A stretch of DNA of 64,000 nucleotides. Source: Hoeflea ulvae (lineage in GTDB: Bacteria > Pseudomonadota > Alphaproteobacteria > Rhizobiales > Rhizobiaceae). The stretch covers positions 813,501 to 877,500 of the forward strand of contig NZ_JAOVZQ010000001.1 in the NCBI RefSeq assembly GCF_026619435.1. The letters are read 5' to 3'. The notes beneath the pieces are model-generated. The model had not been told where the DNA came from, searched no databases, and saw only the letters and a list, made by a program, of their open reading frames with translations. This document shows, in pieces, positions 25,533 to 36,207 of the stretch; within the stretch, counting starts at the first letter, position 1; every line of letters begins with the position of its first letter. The position numbers were made by a program, and so were the translations under genes.

Positions 25533-28500
25533 TTGGCGGATACACTGCAACTGAGCGATACCACGGAACCGGCCCGGGCGGAGATATCCCGCGACGAGGC
25601 CAGCCGGCTCAAGGCGCTCCGCGATCTTCGCGTTCTCGACACCGCGCCTGAGGTCGAGTTCGATGCCCTGGTCAGCGCGGCGGCGCTGGTCTGCGGAACA
25701 CCGATTTCGCTGATCACCCTGGTCGATCAGGACAGGCAGTGGTTCAAGGCGAATTTCGGCCTGCCCGGCGTTGTCGAAACCCACAGAGACATATCGCTTT
25801 GCTCCCACGCCATCTGCGGCGACGAACTGATGGAGGTCGAGGACGCCAGTCTCGATCCCCGCTTCGCCGACAACCCGATGGTGACCGGCGGTCCCGAATT
25901 CCGCTTCTATGCCGGGGTGCCGCTGTCGCTGTCCAATGGCCAGAACGTCGGCACGCTCTGCGTCGTCGACCACAAGCCGCAGACCCTGACCCCGCACCAG
26001 CGCGAAATCCTGAAGCATCTTGCCTGTGCGGCAACACGTGCGCTCGAGGCCCGGCTTACGCTCGACTATGAGCGCGAGCTGCTCATGGTCCAGTCCCGGG
26101 CGGCGTCGATCGTGAGCAACAGCGTTGATGCAATCGTCACCGTCGGGCTGGATGGCATCATCCAGCTCTGGAATGCCTCGGCGGAGGAAATGTTCGGCTT
26201 CAGCACCGAAGAGGCGGTCGGCCAGCCGATCAGCCTGATCATGGTGCCTGAGATGGGCGCGGAGCCCGGCGCGGATTACCAGATCGGCGACACCGGCCAG
26301 GGCACCACCCGCGAGACCGTCCGGCAGACCCGCGACGGAACCATCCTCCCGGTTTCCGTGTCATCCGGTCCGGTGTTTTCCGACACCGGAGAGATCGTCG
26401 GCAAGACCGAGATCATGCGTGACATCAGCGACAGCGTCTCGGTCACGCGCGAACTGATCGAAGAGCGGCAGCGTTTCGAATACATCATCGAGGCGACGGA
26501 GGCCGGGACCTGGGAGTGGAACCACCAGACGGGCGAAGCGCGGTTCAACGAACGCTGGGCCGAAATGATCGGCTGCACGCTGGATGAACTGGCGCCGGTC
26601 TCGATGCAGATCTGGAAGGATGCGATCCATCCCGATGATCTGGAGATGACCGAACTGCAGCTCCAACAGCATTTTGACGGCCAGACTCCGGCCTATATGA
26701 GCGAGGTCCGGATACGTCACAAGGACGGTCACTGGGTATGGGTGCTCAATCGCGGCAAGGTGCTCACCCGCACCGAGGATGGCGCGCCCGAATGGATGTT
26801 CGGCACCCAGCAGGACATCACCGAGCAGAAGCTGCAGGAAGAGATGCTGCGCGAGAGCGAGACCTTCCTCGACCGGACCGGGCGGGCAGCCGGTGTCGGT
26901 GGCTGGCAGATTGATCTCGCCAGCGGCAGGATCGTCTGGTCTGCCGAAACCTGTCGCATTCACGGCGTCGAGCCCGGCTATGTTCCGCATCTCGACGAAG
27001 CCATCAATTTCTATGCGCCAGAAGCCCGGCCAGCCGTGCAGGCCGCGGTTCAACGGAGCATGGAGGGCGGCGAAGGCTGGGATCTCGAATTGCCGTTCAT
27101 CAAGGCGGGCGGGCAGCGCATCTGGGTGCGCGCGGTGGGAACCGCAGAGTTCGAGGGCGGCAGGCCGGTTCGTCTCACCGGCGCGTTCCAGGATATTTCC
27201 GACCAGGTCGAGCAGCGCATGGCGCTCGAGAAGCTCCGGGACCGGCAACTCGCTGCGACCGAAAACGGCCAGATCGGCATCTGGGACGCCGATCTGACGG
27301 CAGGCAAAACCCATTATTCGGAGATGTGGTGCGACCTCATTGGCTACACCCGGGAGGAGGTCGGGGATTCACCCGACATCTGGCTTCAATTTGTCCATCC
27401 GACCGACAAGGAACGGCTGAAAACCTCCGATCTCGATCACATTGCCGGCAAGACGCCCTATTTCGAGGAGCAGTTCCGGATGCTCCACAAGAACGGAAGC
27501 TGGGTCTGGATCCTTGATCGCGGCCGGGTGTTCGCCCGTGACGAAAACGGCACGCCGACGCGCATGATCGGCACCCATATCGACATCACCAGTCAGAAAG
27601 AAGCTGAACGGCAGCAGTTTCTGCTGGCCGAGCGGGTCAAGATCGCAACCGACAGCGGCGGCATCGGTATCTGGGATTTCGATCTCGTCGACAATCTCTT
27701 CACCTGGGATTCGTGGATGTATCACCTTTACGGTCTTCCCCAGCGGGAAGGCGAGAGGGTGCCGGAGAACTGGCAGAAATATTTCCATCCCGACGATATC
27801 GACCGGATCGAGAGCGCGGTGCGCAAGACCATCGAAGAAGGTGTGCCTCTGGAAGAGGAGCACCGGATCATCCGTCCCGACCGTTCGATCCGTTACATCC
27901 GCCTGTCGGCCAAGGCGGTGTCCGATCCCGCCGGCAACGCCATGCGCCTGATCGGCGCCGCCTGGGATGTCACCGAGACCCGCCAGCTGGCGCTGGAACT
28001 GCAGGAACAGCACGAGATGCTGCGGGTGACGCTGCATTCGATCGGCGACGCGGTGATGACGACGGACGCCGATGGCGCTGTGGCATGGCTCAACCCGGTG
28101 GCCGAAAGAATGACCGGCTGGTCCAGCGATGAGGCCATGGGGCAGCCGAGCCACGTGGTCTTCAATATCGTCCACGAGGAAACCGGGCAATGCGCCCAGG
28201 ACCCGATCAGGGCCTGTCTGGAAATGACCAATGTCGTGGGTCTCGATCGCGACACCATGCTGATCGCCCGCGACGGACGCGAGTTCAGCATCGAGGATTC
28301 CGCGGCGCCGATCCGCAATTCCGATGGCGACATCCTTGGCGTGGTCCTGGTTTTCCATGATGTCAGCGAGCAACGCCGCATGTCGCGCGAGATGCGCCAT
28401 CGCGCCACCCATGATCCGCTGACCGGCCTGATCAACCGGGCCGAGTTCGACCGCCGGCTGACGGCCGTCTTCGAGAAATCGCAGATTGACGAGGCGCGCA

Positions 28501-29669
28501 ATGTGCTTCTCTACATCGATCTCGACCAGTTCAAGATCGTCAATGATTCCTGCGGCCATGCCGTCGGCGATATCCTGCTCAAGCAGGTCAGCAAGCTGCT
28601 TGCCGAAACCATCCGCTCCGGCGACACCCTTGCCCGGCTCGGGGGCGATGAATTCGCGGTTCTGCTCGAACAGTGCTCGATCGAGAACGCCACCCGGATC
28701 GCCCAGAAGATGTGCGACCGGATGAGCGATTTCCGCTTTGTCCATGACGGCAAGCGCTTCCGCGTGGGCACCAGCATCGGCCTGGTTCCGGTGGATGGAA
28801 CGATGCCGAGTGTCGCCTCCATTCTCCAGGCCGCCGACAGTGCCTGCTATGCCGCCAAGGAGGGCGGCCGCAACCGTGTGCAGATCTGGGCCGGCAGCGA
28901 CAAGACCATGGCCGCCTGGTCCGGCGAGATGCGGTGGGCATCGCGCATCGAGCATGCCCTGGACGAGGATGGCTTCGTTCTCTTCGTGCAGGATATCCGG
29001 CCGGTGTGCGGCGAGGCTGCCGGGCGTCATGCCGAACTGCTTGTCCGGATGAAGCACGAGGACGGCAGCCTGATCCAGCCCGCCGCCTTCCTGCCTTCTG
29101 CCGAGCGCTTCAATCTCGCCTCCCGCATTGACCGGTGGGTCCTGTCCCATGCGATCGACTGGGTCAGCAACACGGCAAGAACACAGGATCTCGGAACGAT
29201 CTGCATCAATCTTTCCGGCCAGTCGGTCGGCGACCGCTCGTTTCACCAGCATGCGATCTCCATGCTGGAAGAGGCGGGGGAGGACGTGTGCGGCCGGTTG
29301 TGTTTCGAAATCACCGAAACAGCCGCAATCACCAATCTGGCCGATGCGCGGACTTTCATCGACCAGGTCCGGGAGCGCAAGGTCCGCGTCGCGCTTGATG
29401 ATTTCGGCGCCGGTGTCTCGTCCTTCGGCTATCTCAAGCGATTCCCGGTCGATTACCTGAAAATCGACGGCCAGTTCATCCGGGATCTCATTGACGATCC
29501 GCTCAATGATGCGACGGTCCGTTGCTTTGTCGAGGTCGCGCATATTCTGAACATCAAGACCGTGGCTGAATATGTCGGCGATGACGCTGTCATGTCGAAG
29601 CTGGCGGAAATCGGTGTCGACTACGCGCAAGGCTTTCACCTGCACAAGCCGCAACCGCTGCTGGATTAA
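25533..29669 (+). CDS. GAF-PAS-GGDEF-EAL cyclic-di-GMP protein
   Basis: About 1378 residues, all cytoplasmic by eye. A GAF domain (about 20-170) is followed by six PAS or PAC modules, for example IVSNSVDAIVTVGLDGIIQL, IIEATEAGTWEWNHQTG and LHSIGDAVMTTDADGAVAWL. A GGDEF domain comes next with intact LARLGGDEFAVL and an inhibitory RxxD (RSGD) five residues upstream. An EAL domain ends the protein, with AELLVR in place of EALLR, DDFGAGVSSFGYL and YLKIDGQFIRDL. It may therefore both make and degrade c-di-GMP. I prefer the TTG at 25533, which has a GAGGACGG site; an ATG at 25449 is also in frame but lacks one. Confidence 0.9.
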   Translation: MADTLQLSDTTEPARAEISRDEASRLKALRDLRVLDTAPEVEFDALVSAAALVCGTPISLITLVDQDRQWFKANFGLPGVVETHRDISLCSHAICGDELMEVEDASLDPRFADNPMVTGGPEFRFYAGVPLSLSNGQNVGTLCVVDHKPQTLTPHQREILKHLACAATRALEARLTLDYERELLMVQSRAASIVSNSVDAIVTVGLDGIIQLWNASAEEMFGFSTEEAVGQPISLIMVPEMGAEPGADYQIGDTGQGTTRETVRQTRDGTILPVSVSSGPVFSDTGEIVGKTEIMRDISDSVSVTRELIEERQRFEYIIEATEAGTWEWNHQTGEARFNERWAEMIGCTLDELAPVSMQIWKDAIHPDDLEMTELQLQQHFDGQTPAYMSEVRIRHKDGHWVWVLNRGKVLTRTEDGAPEWMFGTQQDITEQKLQEEMLRESETFLDRTGRAAGVGGWQIDLASGRIVWSAETCRIHGVEPGYVPHLDEAINFYAPEARPAVQAAVQRSMEGGEGWDLELPFIKAGGQRIWVRAVGTAEFEGGRPVRLTGAFQDISDQVEQRMALEKLRDRQLAATENGQIGIWDADLTAGKTHYSEMWCDLIGYTREEVGDSPDIWLQFVHPTDKERLKTSDLDHIAGKTPYFEEQFRMLHKNGSWVWILDRGRVFARDENGTPTRMIGTHIDITSQKEAERQQFLLAERVKIATDSGGIGIWDFDLVDNLFTWDSWMYHLYGLPQREGERVPENWQKYFHPDDIDRIESAVRKTIEEGVPLEEEHRIIRPDRSIRYIRLSAKAVSDPAGNAMRLIGAAWDVTETRQLALELQEQHEMLRVTLHSIGDAVMTTDADGAVAWLNPVAERMTGWSSDEAMGQPSHVVFNIVHEETGQCAQDPIRACLEMTNVVGLDRDTMLIARDGREFSIEDSAAPIRNSDGDILGVVLVFHDVSEQRRMSREMRHRATHDPLTGLINRAEFDRRLTAVFEKSQIDEARNVLLYIDLDQFKIVNDSCGHAVGDILLKQVSKLLAETIRSGDTLARLGGDEFAVLLEQCSIENATRIAQKMCDRMSDFRFVHDGKRFRVGTSIGLVPVDGTMPSVASILQAADSACYAAKEGGRNRVQIWAGSDKTMAAWSGEMRWASRIEHALDEDGFVLFVQDIRPVCGEAAGRHAELLVRMKHEDGSLIQPAAFLPSAERFNLASRIDRWVLSHAIDWVSNTARTQDLGTICINLSGQSVGDRSFHQHAISMLEEAGEDVCGRLCFEITETAAITNLADARTFIDQVRERKVRVALDDFGAGVSSFGYLKRFPVDYLKIDGQFIRDLIDDPLNDATVRCFVEVAHILNIKTVAEYVGDDAVMSKLAEIGVDYAQGFHLHKPQPLLD

Positions 29670-29960
29670 GGCGCGCGGGATCCCGTCTGCCGACCAGCGT
29701 CTATCCGGGCCTGAAAGCCATCATCTGCCCAGTCGACCGAGGCGCTGCAATGCCGGGCGGATCTCCCGTCTTGCTGGTCTGCATGCATCAGATCGGGGCC
29801 AAGAACTGGTCGCCCGGTTTTAACCCGACGGTAACCCAAACAGCCGAGTTCTCATAAGGCCGGAAGCCGTGTTCTGCCTTGGCATGCACGACCCCGGTCG
29901 GTGGGGGTCAGTGTGTCTGGCGACCATGATGATGCAATTGCTTCGAGTTCGGGACCCGTC

Positions 29961-31517
29961 ATGCCGCATTCCAGAAAACCATCCATCGCTGTACCATTGC
30001 TGACCATCATCTGCATTGGCGTGATCCTGATGGCCGGCTTTCGGTTCGGTGGCGAAGCCGGCGCCGGCTCAATGGTGCTCGCCAATCTTCTTTTTGCCCT
30101 GGCCGCGGCGCTGCTGGCAGGTCTTGCCATGGCGGCCTGGTTTACCCGTTCGGTGAGCCGGCCGATGGCAGTGCTCACCGACAATTTGCGCCGGTTGGCT
30201 GCAGGCGACACGGGGTTCGACATCGCGGGTGAGACTCGCAACGACCGGATCGGCGATCTGGCGCGTTCGGTTGCAGCCTGCCGTGATGCTGCCATCGAGA
30301 CCGATCGCGCGCAGCATCATGCCGAGGAGACGCGGGCGCAGACCGCGCGCGAGTTGGAACAGCAGGAAACCGAAGAGGCGGCGGAACACCGCCGCAGGAG
30401 AGTAGCCGGCGACGAGCTGGCCGCCGGTTTGCGCCGCCTGGCAGAGGGTGATTTTTCCTGCCGGATCGAAACCGTCTTTCCGCCGGTGGTCGAGAGCCTG
30501 CGGGCGGATTTCAACGCATTGGTGGATCAATTCAACCAGACGCTGTCCGAGGTGAGCGCCAATGTGGTGACCATCAACGGCGATACCACCGCATTGCGCG
30601 CGGCAACCGACGATCTGTCGAGCCGCACCAGCGCCCAGGCTGCTTCTCTGGAGCAGGCGGCGGCCGCGCTGGAAGAAATCACGGCCACCGTCAAGAACAC
30701 GTCCGAGCGCGCCGATGAGGCCAGAAACAGGGCCAGCGAGGCCAAGCTGTCGACCGACAGGTCGGGCCAGGTGGTGACCGAGGCAATCGACGCCATGGTC
30801 CGGATCGAAGACGCTTCCGGCGAGATCTCCAAGATCATCAATGTGATCGACGAAATCTCGTTCCAGACCAATCTGCTGGCGCTCAATGCCGGCGTCGAGG
30901 CGGCCCGCGCCGGGGATGCGGGCCGCGGCTTTGCGGTTGTCGCCCATGAGGTGCGGGAACTGGCCAGGCGTGCGGCCGGGTCGGCCAAGGAAATCAAGGT
31001 TCTGATCCGCAAATCCAGCGAAGAGGTCAAGTCCGGCGTTTCGCTCGTCCGTCAGGCCGGCGATGCGCTGGGCCAGATCGCCGGCGATGTCGGCGACATC
31101 AATCACCAGATCAAGGCCATTGCCATTGCCGCCCACGAACAGGCGAGCGGATTGACGGAGGTCAATTCCGCTTTCAATCAGATGGATTACATGACCCAGC
31201 AGAACGCTGCCATGGTGGAGCAGACGACCCGGGTCACGCTCCGCCTGTCCAGCGGCGCCACCTCGCTTGACGAGCTGGTGCACCGGTTCATGCAGCCCGG
31301 GGCGGGCAAAACGTCCCGGTTGGCGCAGGAAGTCCGGGACAAAGGGCATGGGCCGGTCAATCTGGCCGCCGCACCGGGGGCCGGGCAATCCGCCTCGAAG
31401 CTCCGGCCAGGTCCCGCGGAATCGCCTGCCCGCCATTTGGTCAGGACAGTCGGCCGCGCCTATGGCGCCGGCAATGCCGCCCAGACGCAGATGCAGGACG
31501 ACTGGGAGGAGTTCTGA
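29961..31517 (+). CDS. Methyl-accepting chemotaxis protein without periplasmic domain
   Basis: About 518 residues. Two transmembrane segments (about 9-28 and 37-60) are joined by fewer than ten residues, so no periplasmic ligand domain exists. HAMP-type helices follow (SVSRPMAVLTDNLRRLAAGD and a second copy near GLRRLAEGDFSCRIE). The signalling hairpin is present: INVIDEISFQTNLLALNAGV and AGRGFAVVAHEVRELARRAA. The protein ends DDWEEF, which resembles the C-terminal CheR/CheB tether W-x-x-F. A longer GTG start at 29901 is possible. Its TGA overlaps the cheW ATG. Confidence 0.92.
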   Translation: MPHSRKPSIAVPLLTIICIGVILMAGFRFGGEAGAGSMVLANLLFALAAALLAGLAMAAWFTRSVSRPMAVLTDNLRRLAAGDTGFDIAGETRNDRIGDLARSVAACRDAAIETDRAQHHAEETRAQTARELEQQETEEAAEHRRRRVAGDELAAGLRRLAEGDFSCRIETVFPPVVESLRADFNALVDQFNQTLSEVSANVVTINGDTTALRAATDDLSSRTSAQAASLEQAAAALEEITATVKNTSERADEARNRASEAKLSTDRSGQVVTEAIDAMVRIEDASGEISKIINVIDEISFQTNLLALNAGVEAARAGDAGRGFAVVAHEVRELARRAAGSAKEIKVLIRKSSEEVKSGVSLVRQAGDALGQIAGDVGDINHQIKAIAIAAHEQASGLTEVNSAFNQMDYMTQQNAAMVEQTTRVTLRLSSGATSLDELVHRFMQPGAGKTSRLAQEVRDKGHGPVNLAAAPGAGQSASKLRPGPAESPARHLVRTVGRAYGAGNAAQTQMQDDWEEF

Positions 31518-31987
31518 TGCAGGAGGGCGATACCAGCGCGGCGGCTCGGATGCGCCTCGAGATCGTTTCGTTTCATCTTGGCGATCAGGTCTTTTGCGTC
31601 AACATCATGTCGGTTCGTGAAATCCGTGGCTGGGCGCCCGCGACGATGCTGCCGCATGCGCCGGCGCATGTTCTCGGCGTGATCAATCTGCGCGGTTCGG
31701 TCATCCCGGTCATCGACATGGCCATCCGGCTTGGTCTGCCGCCGATCACACCCGACGGCCGCTCGGCGATCATCGTCGTCTGCATCGCCGGCAAGATGGT
31801 CGGGTTGCTGGTCGAGGATGTCTCCGACATGTTCACCGTCGGCATCGACCAGCTGCAGGCGGTCCCCACAGTCACCGCCGCCGCGCAATCGACCATGATC
31901 GCGGCGATCATTTCGGTCGAAGACCAGATGATCTGCTATCTCGATCTCGATACCCTGCTGCCGGACGAGATCGTGCAGGCTGCCTGA
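31517..31987 (+). CDS. cheW: Chemotaxis adaptor CheW
   Basis: The 156-residue protein is a CheW/SH3-like adaptor linking receptors to CheA. Visible are FHLGDQVFCVNIMSVREIRG, the conserved NLRGSVIPVIDMAIRLGLP and the final DLDTLLPDE. It starts on the last base of the upstream receptor stop (TGATG), so the two are coupled. No cheA, cheY, cheR or cheB gene lies in the window, so this receptor-adaptor pair must work with components coded elsewhere. Confidence 0.94.
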   Translation: MQEGDTSAAARMRLEIVSFHLGDQVFCVNIMSVREIRGWAPATMLPHAPAHVLGVINLRGSVIPVIDMAIRLGLPPITPDGRSAIIVVCIAGKMVGLLVEDVSDMFTVGIDQLQAVPTVTAAAQSTMIAAIISVEDQMICYLDLDTLLPDEIVQAA

Positions 31988-32038
31988 CCGGAGTCGGCCT
32001 GCACGTGTGGCGGGCGGTTCGGGGTGAGCGCATGTTGA

Positions 32039-32641
32039 TCAGTTTGCCAGTGCGGAAAAGGCCAGTTCGGAAATGGTCAGTCCGGTCATCACCATCATCA
32101 AGGTGACGAAGATCGAGATCATCAGGTCGCCGCCAAGGCAGATCCGGATCACCCGGAAATAGAGCCAGATCACCGCGGCATAGACCGCCAGCGAGATGAA
32201 GGCGTTGGCGGTGTCGGGCAGCGGCGTCAGATAGCGCAATGCCGCCGGGAAAAACCCGATATAGGCTGCCATCATCCCGAACCAGTTGTTGACCACCACC
32301 AGCCTGGCGAATTTGTCCGACAGCCCGAAGACCTGGCAGACCGCCAGCAGCAGAACCGCGGGCAGCACCCAGGCGGTCACGTCGAAACTGGTCGAGACGA
32401 AAAAGAACCTGAAGGTTTCGCCCGCGCCCTCCGGTCGGGTTTCGGGCACCGCGCGCCACATCCCCGTCCACAGGAAACACTGCGCCGGCCAGGACCAGAA
32501 AAAGGCGCCGAACGACCGCCAGAACCCGTTCGCCGACACATCGAACAGCCGCAAACCTTCCGGCCGGCCGAGGATCAGGTAGAACAGGCCGGCAAGTGAG
32601 CGGCCAGCCTGCTGCCGCGACGGGATCAGGCCGCCTGGCAA
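32039..32641 (-). CDS. Multi-pass inner-membrane protein of unknown function
   Basis: The 200-residue protein starts at TTG 32641, with a GGGGAG site inside the end of dapE and two bases after the dapE stop. It has about five hydrophobic segments, including AWVLPAVLLLAVCQVFGL, FISLAVYAAVIWLYFRVIRI and ISIFVTLMMVMTGLTISELA. I do not recognise a catalytic or transport motif. Tight linkage to dapE on the same strand suggests a shared transcript. A similar conserved membrane gene is my recollection for rhizobial dapE loci, but that is not proof of function. Confidence 0.72.
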   Translation of the reverse strand: MPGGLIPSRQQAGRSLAGLFYLILGRPEGLRLFDVSANGFWRSFGAFFWSWPAQCFLWTGMWRAVPETRPEGAGETFRFFFVSTSFDVTAWVLPAVLLLAVCQVFGLSDKFARLVVVNNWFGMMAAYIGFFPAALRYLTPLPDTANAFISLAVYAAVIWLYFRVIRICLGGDLMISIFVTLMMVMTGLTISELAFSALAN

Positions 32642-32643
32642 GC

Positions 32644-33840
32644 TCAGCGCTCCCCGGCGCTGGCGAACCAGCGTTCGAGGAACAGTTCGTAAATCCCTGT
32701 CAGGCTCTCCAGATCGCTCAGCGCGACCCGTTCATCGACCATGTGCATGGTCTTGCCGACAAGTCCGAACTCGACGACGGGGCAGTAATTCTTGATGAAG
32801 CGGGCATCCGAGGTGCCGCCGGTGGTCGACAGCGCCGGTGTCCGGCCGGTTGCTTCGGCAATGGCCGCCGACAAGGTCTCGATCAGCGCTTCGTCCCGGG
32901 TCAGAAACGAAGGTGAAGTTCTTTCGTCGAACTCAATTGTATAGCGCACCGGATCGCGGCCCGGCCGCAATCTGGTCTTTTTGGCGGCCTGTTCAAGCCG
33001 TCCGCGCAGTTCGTCGGTCAGGCTTTCGGCAGTCCAGATATCGTTGAAACGGACATTGAACCGGGCCGTGGCCCGCGCCGGAATCACATTGGTGGCCGGA
33101 TTGCCGGTGTCGATGCTGGTGACTTCCAGATTGGTCGGGGGAAACCGGTCATTGCCGGCGTCGATGGGCGGATGCATCAACCCGTCGACCAGCGTCAGCA
33201 TCCCGCGCAGCGGATTGTCGGCCAGATGCGGATAGGCCACATGGCCCTGCACGCCCTCGGCCGTCAGCGTGCCCGACAGCGAACCGCGCCGTCCGATCTT
33301 GATCATGTCACCCATCTGGTCCGGATTGGTCGGTTCGCCGACAATCGCCGCGTCCCAGCGCTCGCCGCGGGCAGCGGCATGGGCAACCAGTTTTTCCGTT
33401 CCGTTGATCGAGGGGCCTTCCTCGTCGCCGGTGATCAGCAGCGACACCGAGCCCTCGGGAACACCCTTGCGCTCGATCAGCCGCGCCAAGGCGGAGACGA
33501 AACAGGCGATGCCGCCCTTCATGTCCACCGCGCCGCGGCCATAGATTTCGCCATCGACCACCTGCGCGTCGAAGGGGCCATGGCTCCAGGCACCACTGTC
33601 GCCCACCGGAACCACATCCGTGTGCCCGGCAAACATCAGATGCGGACCGCCGGACCCGAGGCGGGAATAGAGATTGTCGACATCCGGGGTTCCGGTGTCG
33701 GAGAAAATCACCCGCTCATTGGAAAAGCCGAGTTCGCTCAGCATGGAGCCAAGCGTCGACAGCGCGCCGCCGTCTTGGGGGGTGACGGAAGGACACCGGA
33801 TCAGCGCCGCAAGGGTTTGTGTCGGATCAGTGAGTTTCAT
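32644..33840 (-). CDS. dapE: Succinyl-diaminopimelate desuccinylase
   Basis: The 398-residue M20-family di-zinc hydrolase removes succinate from N-succinyl-LL-2,6-diaminopimelate in lysine and peptidoglycan precursor synthesis. Metal and catalytic motifs are intact: MFAGHTDVVPVGD (His and Asp), YGRGAVDMKGGIA (bridging Asp) and LITGDEEGPSINGT (Glu pair). A dimerisation lid domain sits between. It is on the same strand as dapD, which makes its succinylated pathway precursor; only a small DUF805 gene is between them. Confidence 0.95.
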   Translation of the reverse strand: MKLTDPTQTLAALIRCPSVTPQDGGALSTLGSMLSELGFSNERVIFSDTGTPDVDNLYSRLGSGGPHLMFAGHTDVVPVGDSGAWSHGPFDAQVVDGEIYGRGAVDMKGGIACFVSALARLIERKGVPEGSVSLLITGDEEGPSINGTEKLVAHAAARGERWDAAIVGEPTNPDQMGDMIKIGRRGSLSGTLTAEGVQGHVAYPHLADNPLRGMLTLVDGLMHPPIDAGNDRFPPTNLEVTSIDTGNPATNVIPARATARFNVRFNDIWTAESLTDELRGRLEQAAKKTRLRPGRDPVRYTIEFDERTSPSFLTRDEALIETLSAAIAEATGRTPALSTTGGTSDARFIKNYCPVVEFGLVGKTMHMVDERVALSDLESLTGIYELFLERWFASAGER

Positions 33841-33903
33841 GCTTCGTGATTAGACGATTGCTCGAGACCTGTCGACCGGTCGCTGCGGCTCAGGACGCCT
33901 GGT

Positions 33904-34284
33904 TCAATAGCCGGGATGATCGGGCGCCGGACCGTGCCGGTTGGGACCCTTGTTCGATGGCCACAGCAGGAGCACCAGCAACATCAGAAACGATGCCGCG
34001 GGGATCACCAGCACCGCCACCAGAATGGCTGGAAGCCCGGCATCGTGCAGCCGCTTGATGCTCATCACCGCCACCGACCAGGACGCCGGCAGGAAGGCGG
34101 CGATGATTTCGAATCCGGCCAGGGTCATGGCGGCGCTGTCGGGGACCGCGCGCACCGCGGCGGTCACCGGAATGGCCAGCACGCAGGCCCAGAACAGCAT
34201 GGCCAGCGCGTAGGTGCGGCGCGACAACCGCCCGGACACGCCGAACAGAAGCCAGCGCATGCCTGTCCCGGGCCGCCGCGCCAT
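33904..34284 (-). CDS. DUF805-like membrane protein
   Basis: The 126-residue protein has about three transmembrane segments. It has the DUF805 hallmarks: an RWLLFGVSGRLSRRTYALAM start, SIKRLHDAGLPA, and a C-terminal LLWPSNKGPNRHGP. The family is widespread in bacteria with no assigned function. It lies seven bases after dapD and about 60 bases before dapE, so it is probably in the dap operon by position. The start could be the internal ATG at 34260, which gives a more usual DUF805 N-terminus. Confidence 0.8.
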   Translation of the reverse strand: MARRPGTGMRWLLFGVSGRLSRRTYALAMLFWACVLAIPVTAAVRAVPDSAAMTLAGFEIIAAFLPASWSVAVMSIKRLHDAGLPAILVAVLVIPAASFLMLLVLLLWPSNKGPNRHGPAPDHPGY

Positions 34285-34291
34285 GGGATTT

Positions 34292-35146
<855 letters not shown>

Positions 35147-35296
35147 CGTGGCGATTCCTTAAGGTTCAAAGTCTAGTGTGGGCGGACATCAGCATGATGA
35201 GCCGGACCGCCAGCGCCGTGGCACATCTCCTAAGCGAGGCGGAGCGCGGGGTCAATTCCGCGCACGGCTGCCAACATCAGAACGGGACTTCGAAAC

Positions 35297-36151
35297 ATGA
35301 ATGCGAAACGTACCAACCAGGTCTGGGATCCGCTGGCCGACAGCCGCCAGGACAAGGCGCGCGCCGACCGCCAGCCCAAGACCCCGCAAAGCGCTTCGCC
35401 GGCCTACAGGCTCGCCTATGCCGACGAGGATTTCCTCTGCCGCGAGGAGCTTCGCCCGATCCGGCTGCAACTGGAATTGCTCAAGCCCGAAATGCTGCTG
35501 ATGGAGGCGGGCATCCGCTCGACCGTGGTGATGTTCGGCGGCGCCCGCATTCCCGAGCCGGGCAAGGAGCCCTGGGCCGCAAAGAACGAGGTGCAGGCGA
35601 AGAACCTGACCGCAGCTGCGCGCTATTACGAGGAAGCACGTGCCTTCGCGCGGCTGTGCTCAACCCATTCGCTGGCCACCAACGGGCAGGAATATGTCGT
35701 CTGCACCGGCGGCGGTCCCGGCGTGATGGAAGCGGGTAACCGCGGCGCCCATGATGTCGGCGCCGCCTCGATCGGTCTCAATGTGGTGCTGCCGCACGAG
35801 CAGGCGCCGAACGAATTCGTGACGCCGGAACTGAGCCTGAATTTTCACTATTTCGCCATCCGCAAGATGCATTTCCTGATGCGCGCCAAGGCCATCGCGA
35901 TTTTTCCGGGCGGCTTCGGCACCATGGACGAACTGTTTGAATCGCTGACCCTGATCCAGACCGGTCGCATGGAGCATGTGCCGCTGATCCTGTTCGGATC
36001 GCAATTCTGGAATTCCATCGTCGATTTTCAGGCCCTGGCCGATTTCGGCACGATCTCGCCGGGCGATCTCGACCTCCTCAATTTCGTCGACACGGCCGAG
36101 GAAGCCTGGTCGATCATCGCCAGCCACTACGACATCACCCCTTCGACATGA
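35297..36151 (+). CDS. LOG/TIGR00730 family Rossmann-fold protein
   Basis: The 284-residue protein carries the LOG motifs CTGGGPGVMEAGNRGA and AIFPGGFGTMDELFESLTLI. Enzymes with both motifs hydrolyse nucleoside monophosphates to base and ribose-5-phosphate; in plants and some bacteria this activates cytokinins. About 70 N-terminal residues precede the Rossmann core (MLLMEAGIRSTVVMFGGARI), which is longer than the short LOG proteins. It diverges from dapD and ends at a strong hairpin. Substrate is unproved; cytokinin activation is only one possibility. Confidence 0.85.
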   Translation: MNAKRTNQVWDPLADSRQDKARADRQPKTPQSASPAYRLAYADEDFLCREELRPIRLQLELLKPEMLLMEAGIRSTVVMFGGARIPEPGKEPWAAKNEVQAKNLTAAARYYEEARAFARLCSTHSLATNGQEYVVCTGGGPGVMEAGNRGAHDVGAASIGLNVVLPHEQAPNEFVTPELSLNFHYFAIRKMHFLMRAKAIAIFPGGFGTMDELFESLTLIQTGRMEHVPLILFGSQFWNSIVDFQALADFGTISPGDLDLLNFVDTAEEAWSIIASHYDITPST

Positions 36152-36154
36152 AAA

Positions 36155-36180
36155 ACCAGGCCGGGGGATGCCCCGGCCTG
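36155..36180. terminator. Bidirectional intrinsic terminator
   Basis: A perfect 11-bp stem CCAGGCCGGGG/CCCCGGCCTGG with a GATG loop lies between two converging genes. On the minus strand it runs into TTTTT, a classical terminator for the EF-hand gene. On the plus strand it closely follows the LOG gene stop but lacks a clear T-run. Confidence 0.8.
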
Positions 36181-36207
36181 GCTCGGTAGTCACGTGATCC
36201 TGAAGGA

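Noticed and set aside
27369..29654. 761-residue minus-strand open frame opposite the GGDEF-EAL gene
   Set aside because: It mirrors the catalytic GGDEF and EAL domains and is not protein-like in composition.
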